Of a stretch of DNA of 64,000 bases, positions 44,529-55,068 are shown one piece after another. The notes beneath the pieces were generated by a model. It did not search any database. It was not told where the DNA came from and saw only the letters and a program-made list of their open reading frames with translations. Each line of letters opens with the position of its first letter. Position 1 is the first letter of the stretch. The position numbers and the translations under genes were made by a program. The DNA comes from Pseudomonas gessardii (GTDB lineage: Bacteria > Pseudomonadota > Gammaproteobacteria > Pseudomonadales > Pseudomonadaceae), in contig NZ_MNPU01000032.1 in assembly GCF_001983165.1 (NCBI RefSeq), positions 1-64,000 on the forward strand. The letters run 5' to 3'.

Positions 44529-46124
44529 ATGAAAATGCTCCCGTTACAAGCCGCCATGACCGCTGCACTGTTGAGTGTGGCCCTGGGCATTTCGGCCAAG
44601 CCGCTGGTGGTCTGCACCGAAGCCAGCCCGGAAGGCTTCGACCCGGTCGTGTACGTCACGGCTGTCACCGCCGATGCCGCCGCCGAAACCATGTTCAACC
44701 GCCTGGTGGACTTCAAGCCCGGCACTACCGAAATCCAACCCTCACTCGCCAAATCGTGGGACATCAGTGAAGACGGCCTGACCTATACCTTCCACCTGCG
44801 CGATGACGTGAAGTTCCACACCACCGACTACTTCAAGCCCACGCGCAACCTGAATGCCGACGACGTGCTCTGGAGCTTCCAGCGTCAACTGGACCCGAAA
44901 CACCCATGGCACAACAAGTCCACCACCGGCTTCCCCTATTTTGAAAGCATGGGTTTCAAGGAACTGCTCAAAAGCGTCGAGAAGACCGATGACCACACCG
45001 TGGTCTTCACCCTGACTCGCCCCGAAGCACCGTTCCTGGCCGATGTCGCCATGCCGTTCACCGCCATTCACTCCGCCGAATACGCCGACAAGTTGCTGGC
45101 CGCCAACAAGACCGGCGAGCTCAACAGCAAGCCGATCGGCACCGGCCCGTTTATTTTTACCCGCTACCAGAAGGACGCCCAGGTGCGCTTCAAGGCCAAC
45201 CCGGAGTACTTCCGTGGCAAGCCGCCCGCCGACCCGCTGATCCTGGCCATCGCGGTGGATAACAACGTGCGCCTGCAAAAGCTCAAGGCCAATGAGTGCC
45301 AGATCGCGCTGTATCCAAAACCTGACGACCTGCCGAGTATCAAGGCCGATCCAAACCTGAAGGTCGCGGAACTGGCGGCGATGACCACCGCCTACACCGC
45401 CCTGAACACCACCCACAAGTACATGAGCGACGCGCGGGTGCGCCACGCGATCAACATCGCGTTCGACAAACAAGGCTATAACGAATCCCTGTACGGCAAA
45501 GGCAATGCCGTCGATGCCACCGGCCCGTACCCGCCGACCCTGCTGGGCTTCAACGACCAGCTGAAAAACCCGGCCCGCGACCTGGACAAGGCCCGCGCCC
45601 TGCTCAAGGAAGCCGGCGTACCGCAAGGCACCGAGTTCAGCCTGTTCACCCGCAACGGCGGCGGCCCGACCAACCCCAACCCGATGCTTGGCGCCCAGCG
45701 CATGCAGGCGGACCTGGCGCAGATCGGCCTGAAGGTCAATATCAAGGTCATGGAATGGGGCGAAATGCTCAAGCGCGCCAAGGCTGGCGAGCACGACATG
45801 GTCTCCGCCGGCTGGGCCGGGGATAACGGCGACCCAGACAACTTCCTCACGCCCAACCTGAGTTGCGATGCGGCCAAAAACGGCGAAAACTACGCCCGCT
45901 GGTGTAACGAAGAATTTCAGGGTTTGATCGACAAGGCCCGCGCCGTGGCTGAACCCGCTGAACGCGCTGCACTCTATGAACAGGCGCTGGCCGTTTTCGA
46001 CAAGGAGCAACCGTGGATCCCCATGGCTTACCCGAAAATGTTCACCGCCATGCGTAAGAACGTCGAGGGATATACCCAAAGCCCCCTGACCAACAATAAC
46101 TTCGCCACCACCCAGGTGAAGTAA
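44529..46124 (+). CDS. Peptide ABC transporter substrate-binding protein, paralogue 4
   Basis: The 531-residue DppA-like protein starts MKMLPLQAAM with a signal peptide ending LGISA, then KPLVVCTEASPEGFDPVVY. It is the most divergent of the four: SAGWAGDNGDPDNF replaces the GWTGDNGDPDNW pocket motif. It lies directly before dppB, matching dppA4 in P. aeruginosa, and is probably the receptor most tightly linked to the permease. An intercistronic hairpin follows. Confidence 0.93.
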   Translation: MKMLPLQAAMTAALLSVALGISAKPLVVCTEASPEGFDPVVYVTAVTADAAAETMFNRLVDFKPGTTEIQPSLAKSWDISEDGLTYTFHLRDDVKFHTTDYFKPTRNLNADDVLWSFQRQLDPKHPWHNKSTTGFPYFESMGFKELLKSVEKTDDHTVVFTLTRPEAPFLADVAMPFTAIHSAEYADKLLAANKTGELNSKPIGTGPFIFTRYQKDAQVRFKANPEYFRGKPPADPLILAIAVDNNVRLQKLKANECQIALYPKPDDLPSIKADPNLKVAELAAMTTAYTALNTTHKYMSDARVRHAINIAFDKQGYNESLYGKGNAVDATGPYPPTLLGFNDQLKNPARDLDKARALLKEAGVPQGTEFSLFTRNGGGPTNPNPMLGAQRMQADLAQIGLKVNIKVMEWGEMLKRAKAGEHDMVSAGWAGDNGDPDNFLTPNLSCDAAKNGENYARWCNEEFQGLIDKARAVAEPAERAALYEQALAVFDKEQPWIPMAYPKMFTAMRKNVEGYTQSPLTNNNFATTQVK

Positions 46125-46131
46125 AAAAGAC

Positions 46132-46163
46132 GCCCGGCCCCGTCGAGGTTGACGGAGCCGGGC
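46132..46163 (+). other. Intercistronic hairpin between binding protein 4 and dppB
   Basis: The stem GCCCGGC-CCGTC / GACGG-AGCCGGGC has no T-tract. Such hairpins behind binding-protein genes are known to protect the upstream mRNA from 3' exonucleases. Confidence 0.6.
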
Positions 46164-46196
46164 CTGCCTAACCGGCTGATTGAGGTAGAGACCACG

Positions 46197-47207
46197 ATGT
46201 TTAGTTTTATTGCCCGCCGATTGGGGTTATTGATCCCAACGTTTTTCGGCATCACGTTGCTGACTTTTGCGTTGATTCGCATGATCCCTGGCGACCCCGT
46301 AGAAGTCATGATGGGCGAGAGGCGGGTTGACCCCGAGATGCACGCCCAGGCAATGGAACGCCTTGGCTTGAACAAACCCTTGTATGCGCAATACCTGGAC
46401 TACATCGGCAAGCTCGCCCAGGGCGACCTCGGCGAATCCCTGCGTACCCGCACCAGCGTTTGGACCGAGTTCAGCGCCCTGTTCCCCGCGACCCTGGAAC
46501 TGTCCATGGCCGCCCTGTTGTTCGCCGGCATCCTCGGGCTATTGGCCGGGGTGATCGCGGCCTTGAAACGAGGATCCCTGTTCGACCATGGGGTGATGGG
46601 CATCTCCCTGGCGGGATATTCGATGCCGATCTTCTGGTGGGGCCTGATCCTGATCATGTTCTTCTCGGTCAGCCTGGGCTGGACCCCGGTTTCCGGGCGT
46701 ATCGACCTGCTCTACGACATCGAGCCGCGCACCGGCTTCATGCTGATCGACACCCTGCTGGCCGACGAGCCGGACGCATTCTGGGACGCCCTGCACCACC
46801 TGATCCTGCCGGCCATCGTACTGGGCACCATCCCGCTGGCGGTGATTGCGCGGATGACCCGTTCCTCGATGCTGGAAGTGCTGCGCGAAGACTACATCCG
46901 CACCGCCAAGGCCAAGGGCCTGTCGCCGGCGCGCGTGGTGTTCGTGCATGGCCTGCGTAACGCGCTGATCCCGGTGCTGACGGTGGTCGGCCTGCAAGTC
47001 GGCACCCTGCTGGCCGGTGCGGTCTTGACCGAAACCATCTTCTCCTGGCCCGGCATCGGCAAATGGCTGATCGAAGCCATTGGCGCACGGGACTACCCGG
47101 TGGTGCAAAACGGCATCCTGCTGATCGCCTGCCTGGTGATCCTGGTGAACTTCGTGGTGGATATCCTCTACGGCTTCGCCAACCCACGCATCCGTCACCA
47201 GCGCTGA
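46197..47207 (+). CDS. dppB: Dipeptide ABC transporter permease DppB
   Basis: The 336-residue inner-membrane permease has six helices and the EAA-like loop region (LREDYIRTAKAKGLSPARVV). It forms the translocation path with DppC. The N-terminus MFSFIARRLGLLIPTFFGIT is standard; in-frame codons upstream come from the hairpin region. It is followed by dppC after four bases. Confidence 0.96.
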   Translation: MFSFIARRLGLLIPTFFGITLLTFALIRMIPGDPVEVMMGERRVDPEMHAQAMERLGLNKPLYAQYLDYIGKLAQGDLGESLRTRTSVWTEFSALFPATLELSMAALLFAGILGLLAGVIAALKRGSLFDHGVMGISLAGYSMPIFWWGLILIMFFSVSLGWTPVSGRIDLLYDIEPRTGFMLIDTLLADEPDAFWDALHHLILPAIVLGTIPLAVIARMTRSSMLEVLREDYIRTAKAKGLSPARVVFVHGLRNALIPVLTVVGLQVGTLLAGAVLTETIFSWPGIGKWLIEAIGARDYPVVQNGILLIACLVILVNFVVDILYGFANPRIRHQR

Positions 47208-47211
47208 GATC

Positions 47212-48129
47212 ATGACCATGACCACACCAACTCCCGTGTCAGCAGTCGATCAGAGCCTGCTGTACCCGTCGCCGTACAAAGAATTCTGGCAAGCCTTCTC
47301 CAAGAACAAGGGCGCGGTTGCCGGCCTGCTGTTTATGCTGCTGATCGTGTTCTGCGCGATCTTCGCCCCCTGGGTGGCCCCCCATAACCCCAGCGAGCAA
47401 TACCGCGACTTCCTGCTGACCCCGCCGTCGTGGCTCGAAGGCGGGCAGATGCAGTTTTTGCTGGGCACCGACGAACTGGGCCGTGACTTGCTGTCGCGCC
47501 TGATCCAGGGCTCGCGCCTGTCATTGCTGATCGGTTTGTCGTCGGTGGTGATGTCGCTGATCCCGGGGATCCTGCTGGGCCTGTTCGCCGGGTTCTTCCC
47601 GCGCCTGCTCGGCCCGACCATCATGCGTCTGATGGACATCATGCTGGCCCTGCCCTCGCTGCTGCTGGCCGTGGCGATTGTCGCCATCCTCGGCCCTGGC
47701 CTGATCAACACCGTGATCGCGATTGCCATTGTGTCGCTGCCCTCCTATGTGCGCCTGACCCGCGCAGCGGTGATGGGCGAGCTCAACCGTGACTACGTGA
47801 CGGCCGCGCGCCTGGCCGGGGCCGGCCTGCCGCGCCTGATGTTCGTCACCGTGCTGCCCAACTGCATGGCGCCGTTGATCGTGCAGGCCACCTTGAGCTT
47901 CTCCTCGGCGATTCTCGATGCCGCCGCCCTGGGCTTCCTCGGCCTTGGCGTGCAACCGCCGACGCCTGAGTGGGGCACCATGCTGGCTTCGGCCCGTGAC
48001 TACATCGAACGCGCCTGGTGGGTTGTAAGCCTGCCTGGCTTGACCATTTTGCTCAGCGTGCTGGCAATCAACCTGATGGGCGACGGACTGCGCGATGCGC
48101 TGGACCCGAAACTCAAGAATGCCGCGTGA
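47212..48129 (+). CDS. dppC: Dipeptide ABC transporter permease DppC
   Basis: The 305-residue permease has a longer cytoplasmic N-terminus (SPYKEFWQAFSKNKGAVAGL) and six helices, with LNRDYVTAARLAGAGLPRLM as the ATPase-coupling loop. It pairs with DppB. ATG at 47212 is used; a second ATG two codons later is possible. It runs directly into dppD. Confidence 0.95.
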   Translation: MTMTTPTPVSAVDQSLLYPSPYKEFWQAFSKNKGAVAGLLFMLLIVFCAIFAPWVAPHNPSEQYRDFLLTPPSWLEGGQMQFLLGTDELGRDLLSRLIQGSRLSLLIGLSSVVMSLIPGILLGLFAGFFPRLLGPTIMRLMDIMLALPSLLLAVAIVAILGPGLINTVIAIAIVSLPSYVRLTRAAVMGELNRDYVTAARLAGAGLPRLMFVTVLPNCMAPLIVQATLSFSSAILDAAALGFLGLGVQPPTPEWGTMLASARDYIERAWWVVSLPGLTILLSVLAINLMGDGLRDALDPKLKNAA

Positions 48130-48139
48130 GGAGATTCCC

Positions 48140-49108
48140 ATGTCACTGCTAGAAATCAAGAATCTCAATGTGCGCTTCGGCGACAAAACCGCTGTGCCGG
48201 TGGTCGATGGCCTCGATCTGGCCGTGGACAAAGGCGAAGTACTGGCCATCGTTGGCGAGTCGGGTTCGGGTAAATCCGTGACCATGATGGCGCTGATGGG
48301 CCTGATCGAGCATCCCGGCATCGTCACCGCCGACGCCTTGACCTTCGACGGCAAAGACATGCTCAAGCTGAGCAACCGTCAACGCCGGCAGATCGTCGGC
48401 AAAGACCTGGCGATGGTGTTCCAGGACCCGATGACCGCGCTGAACCCCAGCTACACCGTGGGTTTCCAGATTGAAGAAGTGCTGCGCCTGCACCTGAAAA
48501 TGTCCGGCAAACAAGCGCGCAAGCGGGCCATCGAACTGCTGGAAAAGGTCGAGATCCCTGGCGCCGCCAGCCGCATGGATGCCTACCCGCACCAACTGTC
48601 CGGCGGTATGAGCCAGCGTGTGGCAATTGCCATGGCGATTGCCGGCGAGCCGAAACTGCTGATCGCCGACGAGCCGACCACCGCCCTGGACGTGACCATC
48701 CAGGCGCAGATCATGGAACTGCTGCTGGCTCTGCAAAAAGAACAGAACATGGGCCTGGTGCTGATCACCCACGACCTCGCAGTCGTCGCGGAAACCGCCC
48801 AGCGCGTGTGCGTGATGTACGCCGGCCAAGCCGTGGAAGTCGGCCAGGTGCCCGGCCTGTTCGACGTACCGGCCCACCCGTACAGCGAAGCGTTGCTGGC
48901 GGCGATCCCGGAACACAGCATGGGCGCGGCGCGTCTGTCGACCTTGCCGGGCATCGTCCCCGGCCGTTATGACCGCCCGCAAGGCTGCCTGTTGTCGCCA
49001 CGCTGCCCGTATGTGCAGGACAGCTGCCGCCAGACCCGTCCGACCCTGGACCCGCAAGCCCACAGCCTTGTGCGCTGCTTCTACCCCTTGAACCAGGAGG
49101 TGGCGTAA
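48140..49108 (+). CDS. dppD: Dipeptide ABC transporter ATPase DppD
   Basis: The 322-residue ATPase has Walker A GESGSGKS, signature LSGGMSQRVAIAMA, Walker B LLIADEPTTALD and the C-terminal oligopeptide-transporter segment with cysteines (GCLLSPRCPYVQDSC) that binds an iron-sulfur cluster in homologues. The start at 48140 follows GAGGAG. The stop overlaps the dppF start by one base. Confidence 0.96.
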   Translation: MSLLEIKNLNVRFGDKTAVPVVDGLDLAVDKGEVLAIVGESGSGKSVTMMALMGLIEHPGIVTADALTFDGKDMLKLSNRQRRQIVGKDLAMVFQDPMTALNPSYTVGFQIEEVLRLHLKMSGKQARKRAIELLEKVEIPGAASRMDAYPHQLSGGMSQRVAIAMAIAGEPKLLIADEPTTALDVTIQAQIMELLLALQKEQNMGLVLITHDLAVVAETAQRVCVMYAGQAVEVGQVPGLFDVPAHPYSEALLAAIPEHSMGAARLSTLPGIVPGRYDRPQGCLLSPRCPYVQDSCRQTRPTLDPQAHSLVRCFYPLNQEVA

Positions 49109-50079
49109 TGGCCGTCGTTCTTACTGCCCGCGACCTGACCCGTCACTACGAAGTGTCCCGTGGCCTGTTCAAGGGCCACGCCACGGTGCGCGCCCTCAAT
49201 GGCGTGTCGTTCGAGCTGGAAGCCGGCAAGACCCTGGCCGTGGTGGGTGAGTCGGGTTGTGGCAAGTCCACCCTGGCCCGCGCGCTGACGCTGATTGAAG
49301 AGCCGTCGTCCGGCTCGTTGAAAATCGCCGGCCAGGAAGTCGCCGGCGCCGACAAGGCCCAGCGCAAGCAACTGCGCAAAGACGTGCAGATGGTGTTCCA
49401 GAGCCCCTATGCCTCGTTGAACCCCCGGCAGAAAGTCGGTGATCAACTGGGCGAGCCGCTGTTGATCAACACCAACCTGTCCGCCGCCGAACGCCGTGAA
49501 AAAGTGCAGGCGATGATGAAACAGGTGGGCCTGCGCCCTGAGCATTACCAGCGCTACCCGCACATGTTCTCCGGGGGCCAGCGCCAGCGCATCGCCCTGG
49601 CCCGGGCCATGATGCTGCAACCCAAGGTGCTGGTGGCGGATGAACCGACCTCGGCGCTGGACGTGTCGATCCAGGCCCAGGTGCTCAACCTGTTCATGGA
49701 TTTGCAGCAGCAGTACAACACCGCCTATGTGTTTATTTCCCACAACCTGGCGGTGGTGCAACACGTCGCGGATGACGTGATGGTGATGTACCTCGGCCGC
49801 CCGGTGGAAGTGGGCCCCAAGGAAGACATCTACGCCCGCCCCCTGCACCCGTACACCCAGGCGCTGCTGTCGGCCACCCCGACCATCCACCCGGACCCGA
49901 ACAAGCCGAAGATCAAGATCGTCGGCGAGCTGCCCAACCCGCTGAACCCACCCTCCGGCTGCGCCTTCCACAAGCGCTGCCCGTATGCGACCGAGCGCTG
50001 CAGCAGTGAAGAGCCGTTGTTGCGCGAACTGGACAAGCGCCAGGTGGCTTGCCATCACGCGGAGCAGTTCGTCGCCTGA
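49108..50079 (+). CDS. dppF: Dipeptide ABC transporter ATPase DppF
   Basis: The 323-residue second ATPase has Walker A GESGCGKS, signature FSGGQRQRIALARAM, Walker B VLVADEPTSALD and a C-terminal Cys-rich segment (GCAFHKRCPYATERC). It forms the DppDF heterodimer. It is the last gene of the operon, followed by a REP pair and an intrinsic terminator. Confidence 0.96.
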   Translation: MAVVLTARDLTRHYEVSRGLFKGHATVRALNGVSFELEAGKTLAVVGESGCGKSTLARALTLIEEPSSGSLKIAGQEVAGADKAQRKQLRKDVQMVFQSPYASLNPRQKVGDQLGEPLLINTNLSAAERREKVQAMMKQVGLRPEHYQRYPHMFSGGQRQRIALARAMMLQPKVLVADEPTSALDVSIQAQVLNLFMDLQQQYNTAYVFISHNLAVVQHVADDVMVMYLGRPVEVGPKEDIYARPLHPYTQALLSATPTIHPDPNKPKIKIVGELPNPLNPPSGCAFHKRCPYATERCSSEEPLLRELDKRQVACHHAEQFVA

Positions 50080-50102
50080 CCCCACCCTGTGGAGCAGGTT
50101 TG

Positions 50103-50191
50103 TGTGGGATCGGGCTTGCCCGCGATAGCATCACCGCGGTTTAACTGACAGCACGAGGTGCCTGCATCGCGGGCAAGCCCGCTCCCACACA
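50103..50191. repeat. REP pair
   Basis: Inverted copies TGTGGGATCGGGCTTGCCCG (left, one base changed from the usual AGCGGG) and ATCGCGGGCAAGCCCGCTCC (right) are separated by about 45 bases, between dppF and its terminator. Confidence 0.88.
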
Positions 50192-50224
50192 AGCCCGCAC
50201 ACAGGGCGATACAGCGTTGTACAG

Positions 50225-50276
50225 CCTCTCCCGCCAGATTGCGCATCAGTCTGGCGGGAGGGGCTTTTTTGTTTTT
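50225..50276 (+). terminator. Intrinsic terminator of the dpp operon
   Basis: The stem CTCCCGCCAGA / TCTGGCGGGAG with an 11-base loop is followed by GGGC and TTTTTTGTTTTT. Confidence 0.93.
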
Positions 50277-50316
50277 ACCCAAGTGTAAAAGTTGTAAATG
50301 ACATTTACTTGTATTT

Positions 50317-50335
50317 GATAATGACTAGCATTCCG
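50317..50335. promoter_or_regulatory. Fur-like box upstream of the catecholate receptor
   Basis: GATAATGACTAGCATTCCG matches the 19-base Fur consensus at 14 positions, 86 bases before the receptor start. Iron repression is inferred. Confidence 0.65.
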
Positions 50336-50420
50336 GCGCACAGAGCGCGCCGAATCCTGCTGGAAGGCAATTCTGGTGCATCTCGCTCAGTTGCCACCTT
50401 CCCTAAAGGATTCTGCGGAC

Positions 50421-52679
50421 ATGTCACCTCGATTCAGGCTCAGCCATTTCTCCCTGGCGTTTATCGCCGCCCTCTCATCGCCCACGCTGCTGGCGGACAC
50501 CCAGGAAAGAGAACGCGGCAAAGTGCCGATAGAGGCAACCGACCTGCCCGTCGATGGCACCTCCCAAGCCCTGGAGCTGAGTGAAACGCGCATCCTCGGC
50601 ACCGCCGCCGAAGAGCTCAAGCAAGCCCCCGGCGTGTCGATCATCACCGCCGAAGACATCAAGAAGCGCCCCCCCACCAACGACCTGTCGGACATCATCC
50701 GCCGTGAGCCGGGCGTCAACCTGAGCGGCAACAGTTCCAGCGGCAGCCGAGGCAACAACCGCCAGATCGACCTGCGCGGCATGGGCCCGGAAAACACCCT
50801 GATCCTGATCGATGGCAAGCCCTCGACCTCGCGCAACGCCGTGCGTTACGGCTGGAGCGGCGACCGCGATACCCGTGGCGAAACCAACTGGGTGCCGGCC
50901 GAAGAAGTCGAACGCATTGAAATCCTGCGTGGCCCGGCGGCTGCGCGCTACGGCTCCGGGGCCATGGGCGGGGTGATCAACATCATCACCAAGCGCCCCA
51001 CCGACCAGTTGCACGGCTCGCTGACCACCTACGTGTCGCTGCCCGAAGACGATGCCGAGGGCATGAGCAAGCGCACCAACTTCAACCTCAGCGGCCCCTT
51101 GAGCGACACCTTGGCCTTCCGCGTCTACGGCGGCCTGAACAAGACCGATGCCGACGACTCCACCATCAACCAGGCCGAGCAGGCCAGCGCCGACTCCCTG
51201 GTAGCGGGCCGCGAAGGTGTGCGCAACAAGGACGTCAACGGCCTGCTCAGCTGGCAATTCACCCCCGAGCAAACCCTGGACCTGGAAGCCAGCTACAGCC
51301 GTCAGGGCAATATCTTCGCCGGCGACACCATGCTCAACGGCGGCGGTGTATTCGTGAACAGCCTGGTCGGCAAGGAAACCAGCGTGATCCAGCGCAGCAG
51401 TTTCTCCGCCACCCACCGTGGCGAGTTCGACTGGGGCTCGACCCTGGCATCGCTGAGCCACGACCTGACCCGCAACGCACGCCTCAACGAAGGCCTGGCG
51501 GGTTCCGGCGAGGGCGCGCCCTCCGCCACCGCTGGCCGTTTCGAATCGCGGCTGCGCAACACCCGGGCCACGGCCGAGGTCAACCTGCCCCTGAGTTTCG
51601 GCACCGAGCAGGTGCTGACCCTGGGCAGCGAATACCTCTACGAGTCGATGAACGACCCGGGGTCGCTGCGCCCACAAAGCTACGACCCTGGCACAGGTGG
51701 CGTACCGAGCATTCCGGGGATGAGCCGCAGCAGCACCAAGACCACGGCCTCCAGCTATGCGCTGTTCGCCGAGGACAACATCGAAGTCGGCAGCAAGACC
51801 ATCATCACCCCCGGCCTGCGCTACGACGATCATGAAGAGTACGGCGGCAACTGGAGCCCGAGCCTCAACGCCTCGCACCAACTGACCGATGAGCTGAGCC
51901 TCAAGGGCGGGATTGCCCGCGCCTACAAGACGCCCAACCTGTACCAGTCCAACCCCAACTACTTGCTGTACAGCCGCGGCAACGGTTGCAACGCCAGCGA
52001 AGCGAACTCCGGCGGCTGCTACCTGGTGGGTAACCCGGACCTGAAACCGGAAATCAGCGTCAACAAGGAAATCGGCCTGGCCTATGACAAAGGCACCTGG
52101 CGCACCAGCGCGACGTACTTTCGTAATGACTACAAGAACAAAATCAACGCCAGCAACACCGCCGCCTACCGCCTGGACGGCGGGCGCCGTGTGCTGGAGT
52201 GGGAAAACAGCGGGGCGGCACTGGTGCAGGGGGTCGAGGGCAACCTGTTCATGACCCTGCGCGACGATCTGGACTGGAACACCAACCTGACCTACATGAT
52301 CGACTCCAAGGACAAGGACACCGGCGAACCGCTGAGTGTCATTCCCAAGTACACGGTCAACACCACCCTGGACTGGCAGGCCACCGACAAGCTGTCGTTC
52401 CAGGTCAGCGGCACCTACTACGGCAAGCAGGAGGCGCCGACCCTCAACTCCCGCAGCGCCAACCGCTATGATCGCAGCGCCCAGCAGGATGTGGACCCGT
52501 ACGGCTTGATGGGCTTGAGCAGCGGCTACGAGTTCAACAAGAACCTGAGCGTGCGCGTGGGCATCGAAAACCTGCTGGACAAGCGCCTGTACCGCAAAGG
52601 CAATGCTGACGATGCCGGTGCCCAGACTTATAACGAACCGGGTCGGGCTTATTTTGCGTCGGTGACGGCTTCGTTCTGA
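50421..52679 (+). CDS. TonB-dependent catecholate siderophore receptor (PfeA/FepA-like)
   Basis: The 752-residue precursor has a signal peptide, a plug domain (about 60-190: VSIITAEDIKKRP, IDLRGMGPENTLILIDGKP) and a 22-strand barrel ending in ASVTASF with terminal Phe. The sequence resembles ferric-enterobactin receptors PfeA, PirA and FepA, and the loop cysteines (GCNASEANSGGC) are typical. The start at 50421 (MSPRFRLSHF) follows AAGGA. It is a lone gene behind a Fur-like box; no biosynthesis gene or two-component regulator adjoins, so it may take up xenosiderophores. Confidence 0.92.
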   Translation: MSPRFRLSHFSLAFIAALSSPTLLADTQERERGKVPIEATDLPVDGTSQALELSETRILGTAAEELKQAPGVSIITAEDIKKRPPTNDLSDIIRREPGVNLSGNSSSGSRGNNRQIDLRGMGPENTLILIDGKPSTSRNAVRYGWSGDRDTRGETNWVPAEEVERIEILRGPAAARYGSGAMGGVINIITKRPTDQLHGSLTTYVSLPEDDAEGMSKRTNFNLSGPLSDTLAFRVYGGLNKTDADDSTINQAEQASADSLVAGREGVRNKDVNGLLSWQFTPEQTLDLEASYSRQGNIFAGDTMLNGGGVFVNSLVGKETSVIQRSSFSATHRGEFDWGSTLASLSHDLTRNARLNEGLAGSGEGAPSATAGRFESRLRNTRATAEVNLPLSFGTEQVLTLGSEYLYESMNDPGSLRPQSYDPGTGGVPSIPGMSRSSTKTTASSYALFAEDNIEVGSKTIITPGLRYDDHEEYGGNWSPSLNASHQLTDELSLKGGIARAYKTPNLYQSNPNYLLYSRGNGCNASEANSGGCYLVGNPDLKPEISVNKEIGLAYDKGTWRTSATYFRNDYKNKINASNTAAYRLDGGRRVLEWENSGAALVQGVEGNLFMTLRDDLDWNTNLTYMIDSKDKDTGEPLSVIPKYTVNTTLDWQATDKLSFQVSGTYYGKQEAPTLNSRSANRYDRSAQQDVDPYGLMGLSSGYEFNKNLSVRVGIENLLDKRLYRKGNADDAGAQTYNEPGRAYFASVTASF

Positions 52680-52700
52680 CTCTCGCCCAACACCCCCTCC

Positions 52701-52735
52701 GGCTCCGTCAGGCATAGCTGATGGAGCCTTTTTTT
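52701..52735 (+). terminator. Intrinsic terminator of the catecholate receptor
   Basis: The stem GGCTCCGTCAG / CTGATGGAGCC with a 5- to 6-base loop is followed by seven T residues. Confidence 0.92.
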
Positions 52736-52838
52736 CGAGGTTATCCCTGCACCACAACAAAAAACATCCACCGCCATTAACTCCAATCGCAAACTGCAAC
52801 TTATGCAATACATCCAACAAAGTACCTGACAACAAAAT

Positions 52839-53264
52839 TCAACTATCGATAGACTCCGCAGGCAAATTGCTAAAGCCATTACAATGCCAAAACCCTTCTA
52901 TTTCATGCGTAATAAGCGTTTGTGAATTTCTAGCAGTAAACTTGAAAGACACGATTGCCAGCGCATTAGTGGTGCTGACAACACCACTGATCATTCCAGC
53001 AATGGCTGTATATTTTCGACCAGGATCAGCCCTTGGAATGTACTCGGCTTTCCAAAGGCTATTTAGAGGAAGATTAAAATGCCAAAACTCTGGCACATCA
53101 TAGAACCACAGCTGAATACTACCTCCCTCACTTCCAGAACCGGCACCTCCAACTAAAAGGTTATAACTACCGCCGTTGTACAGATCACCGCCGCCTGCTT
53201 CAAATGACTTACCGTCATCAGTAAATATCAACTGGCCGACGCCCAGCCTCGACTTATCCGACAT
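52839..53264 (-). CDS. AT-rich orphan protein, unknown function
   Basis: A 141-residue protein, not recognised. The N-terminal half is glycine-rich (LYNGGSYNLLVGGAGSGSEGG); the rest is aromatic and strand-like (WFYDVPEFWHFNLPLNSLW, EIEGFWHCNGF). It has no signal peptide. GGGAGG lies nine bases before the ATG at 53264. The gene is distinctly AT-rich for this genome, suggesting horizontal gain. Upstream are a terminator-like hairpin (53288-53322) and a palindrome (53344-53365) nearly identical to the one before the orphan gene at 21437. Confidence 0.7.
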   Translation of the reverse strand: MSDKSRLGVGQLIFTDDGKSFEAGGGDLYNGGSYNLLVGGAGSGSEGGSIQLWFYDVPEFWHFNLPLNSLWKAEYIPRADPGRKYTAIAGMISGVVSTTNALAIVSFKFTARNSQTLITHEIEGFWHCNGFSNLPAESIDS

Positions 53265-53287
53265 GATACTGTCCTCCCATCAGGGTT

Positions 53288-53322
53288 TATTTTTAGAGGG
53301 TTGCCCCTCCCCCTAAAAAAAT
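53288..53322 (-). promoter_or_regulatory. Leader hairpin of the orphan gene
   Basis: Read on the minus strand, TTTTTTTAGGGGGAGGGG and CCCTCTAAAAA form an A/T-ended stem between the palindrome and the start codon. It could be an attenuator or simply a leader structure. Confidence 0.4.
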
Positions 53323-53343
53323 AGAAGGATTGCCTTAGAGCGT

Positions 53344-53365
53344 CTACTGTCAACTCTGACAGTAA
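53344..53365. promoter_or_regulatory. Palindromic motif, copy 2 (upstream of orphan gene 53264)
   Basis: CTACTGTCAACTCTGACAGTAA differs from copy 1 (21294-21315) at only three of 22 bases and keeps the arms TACTGTCA / TGACAGTA. It lies 80 bases before the orphan gene start. Candidate operator. Confidence 0.5.
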
Positions 53366-53396
53366 GCGCCAGAAACTTTTTGAATACCTGAAACGC

Positions 53397-53431
53397 CGAA
53401 CCCCCACAGATAATTAACCTGTGGGGGTTCG
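53397..53431 (-). terminator. Strong hairpin downstream of prfC
   Basis: A perfect 13-bp stem CGAACCCCCACAG / CTGTGGGGGTTCG with a 9-base AT-rich loop. There is no T-tract, so it is either a factor-assisted terminator or a 3' stabiliser. It separates prfC from the orphan gene's palindrome. Confidence 0.6.
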
Positions 53432-53484
53432 AGGGCTGGAGCTATGGACGGCGCTCCGACAAAAAGCACCCAGTCATCTCTCTA

Positions 53485-55068
<1,584 letters not shown>

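Noticed and set aside
50475..52835. A long minus-strand frame opposite the catecholate receptor gene
   Set aside because: Low-complexity Val/Gly/Ala product with no recognisable domain; the plus-strand TonB receptor is unmistakable.
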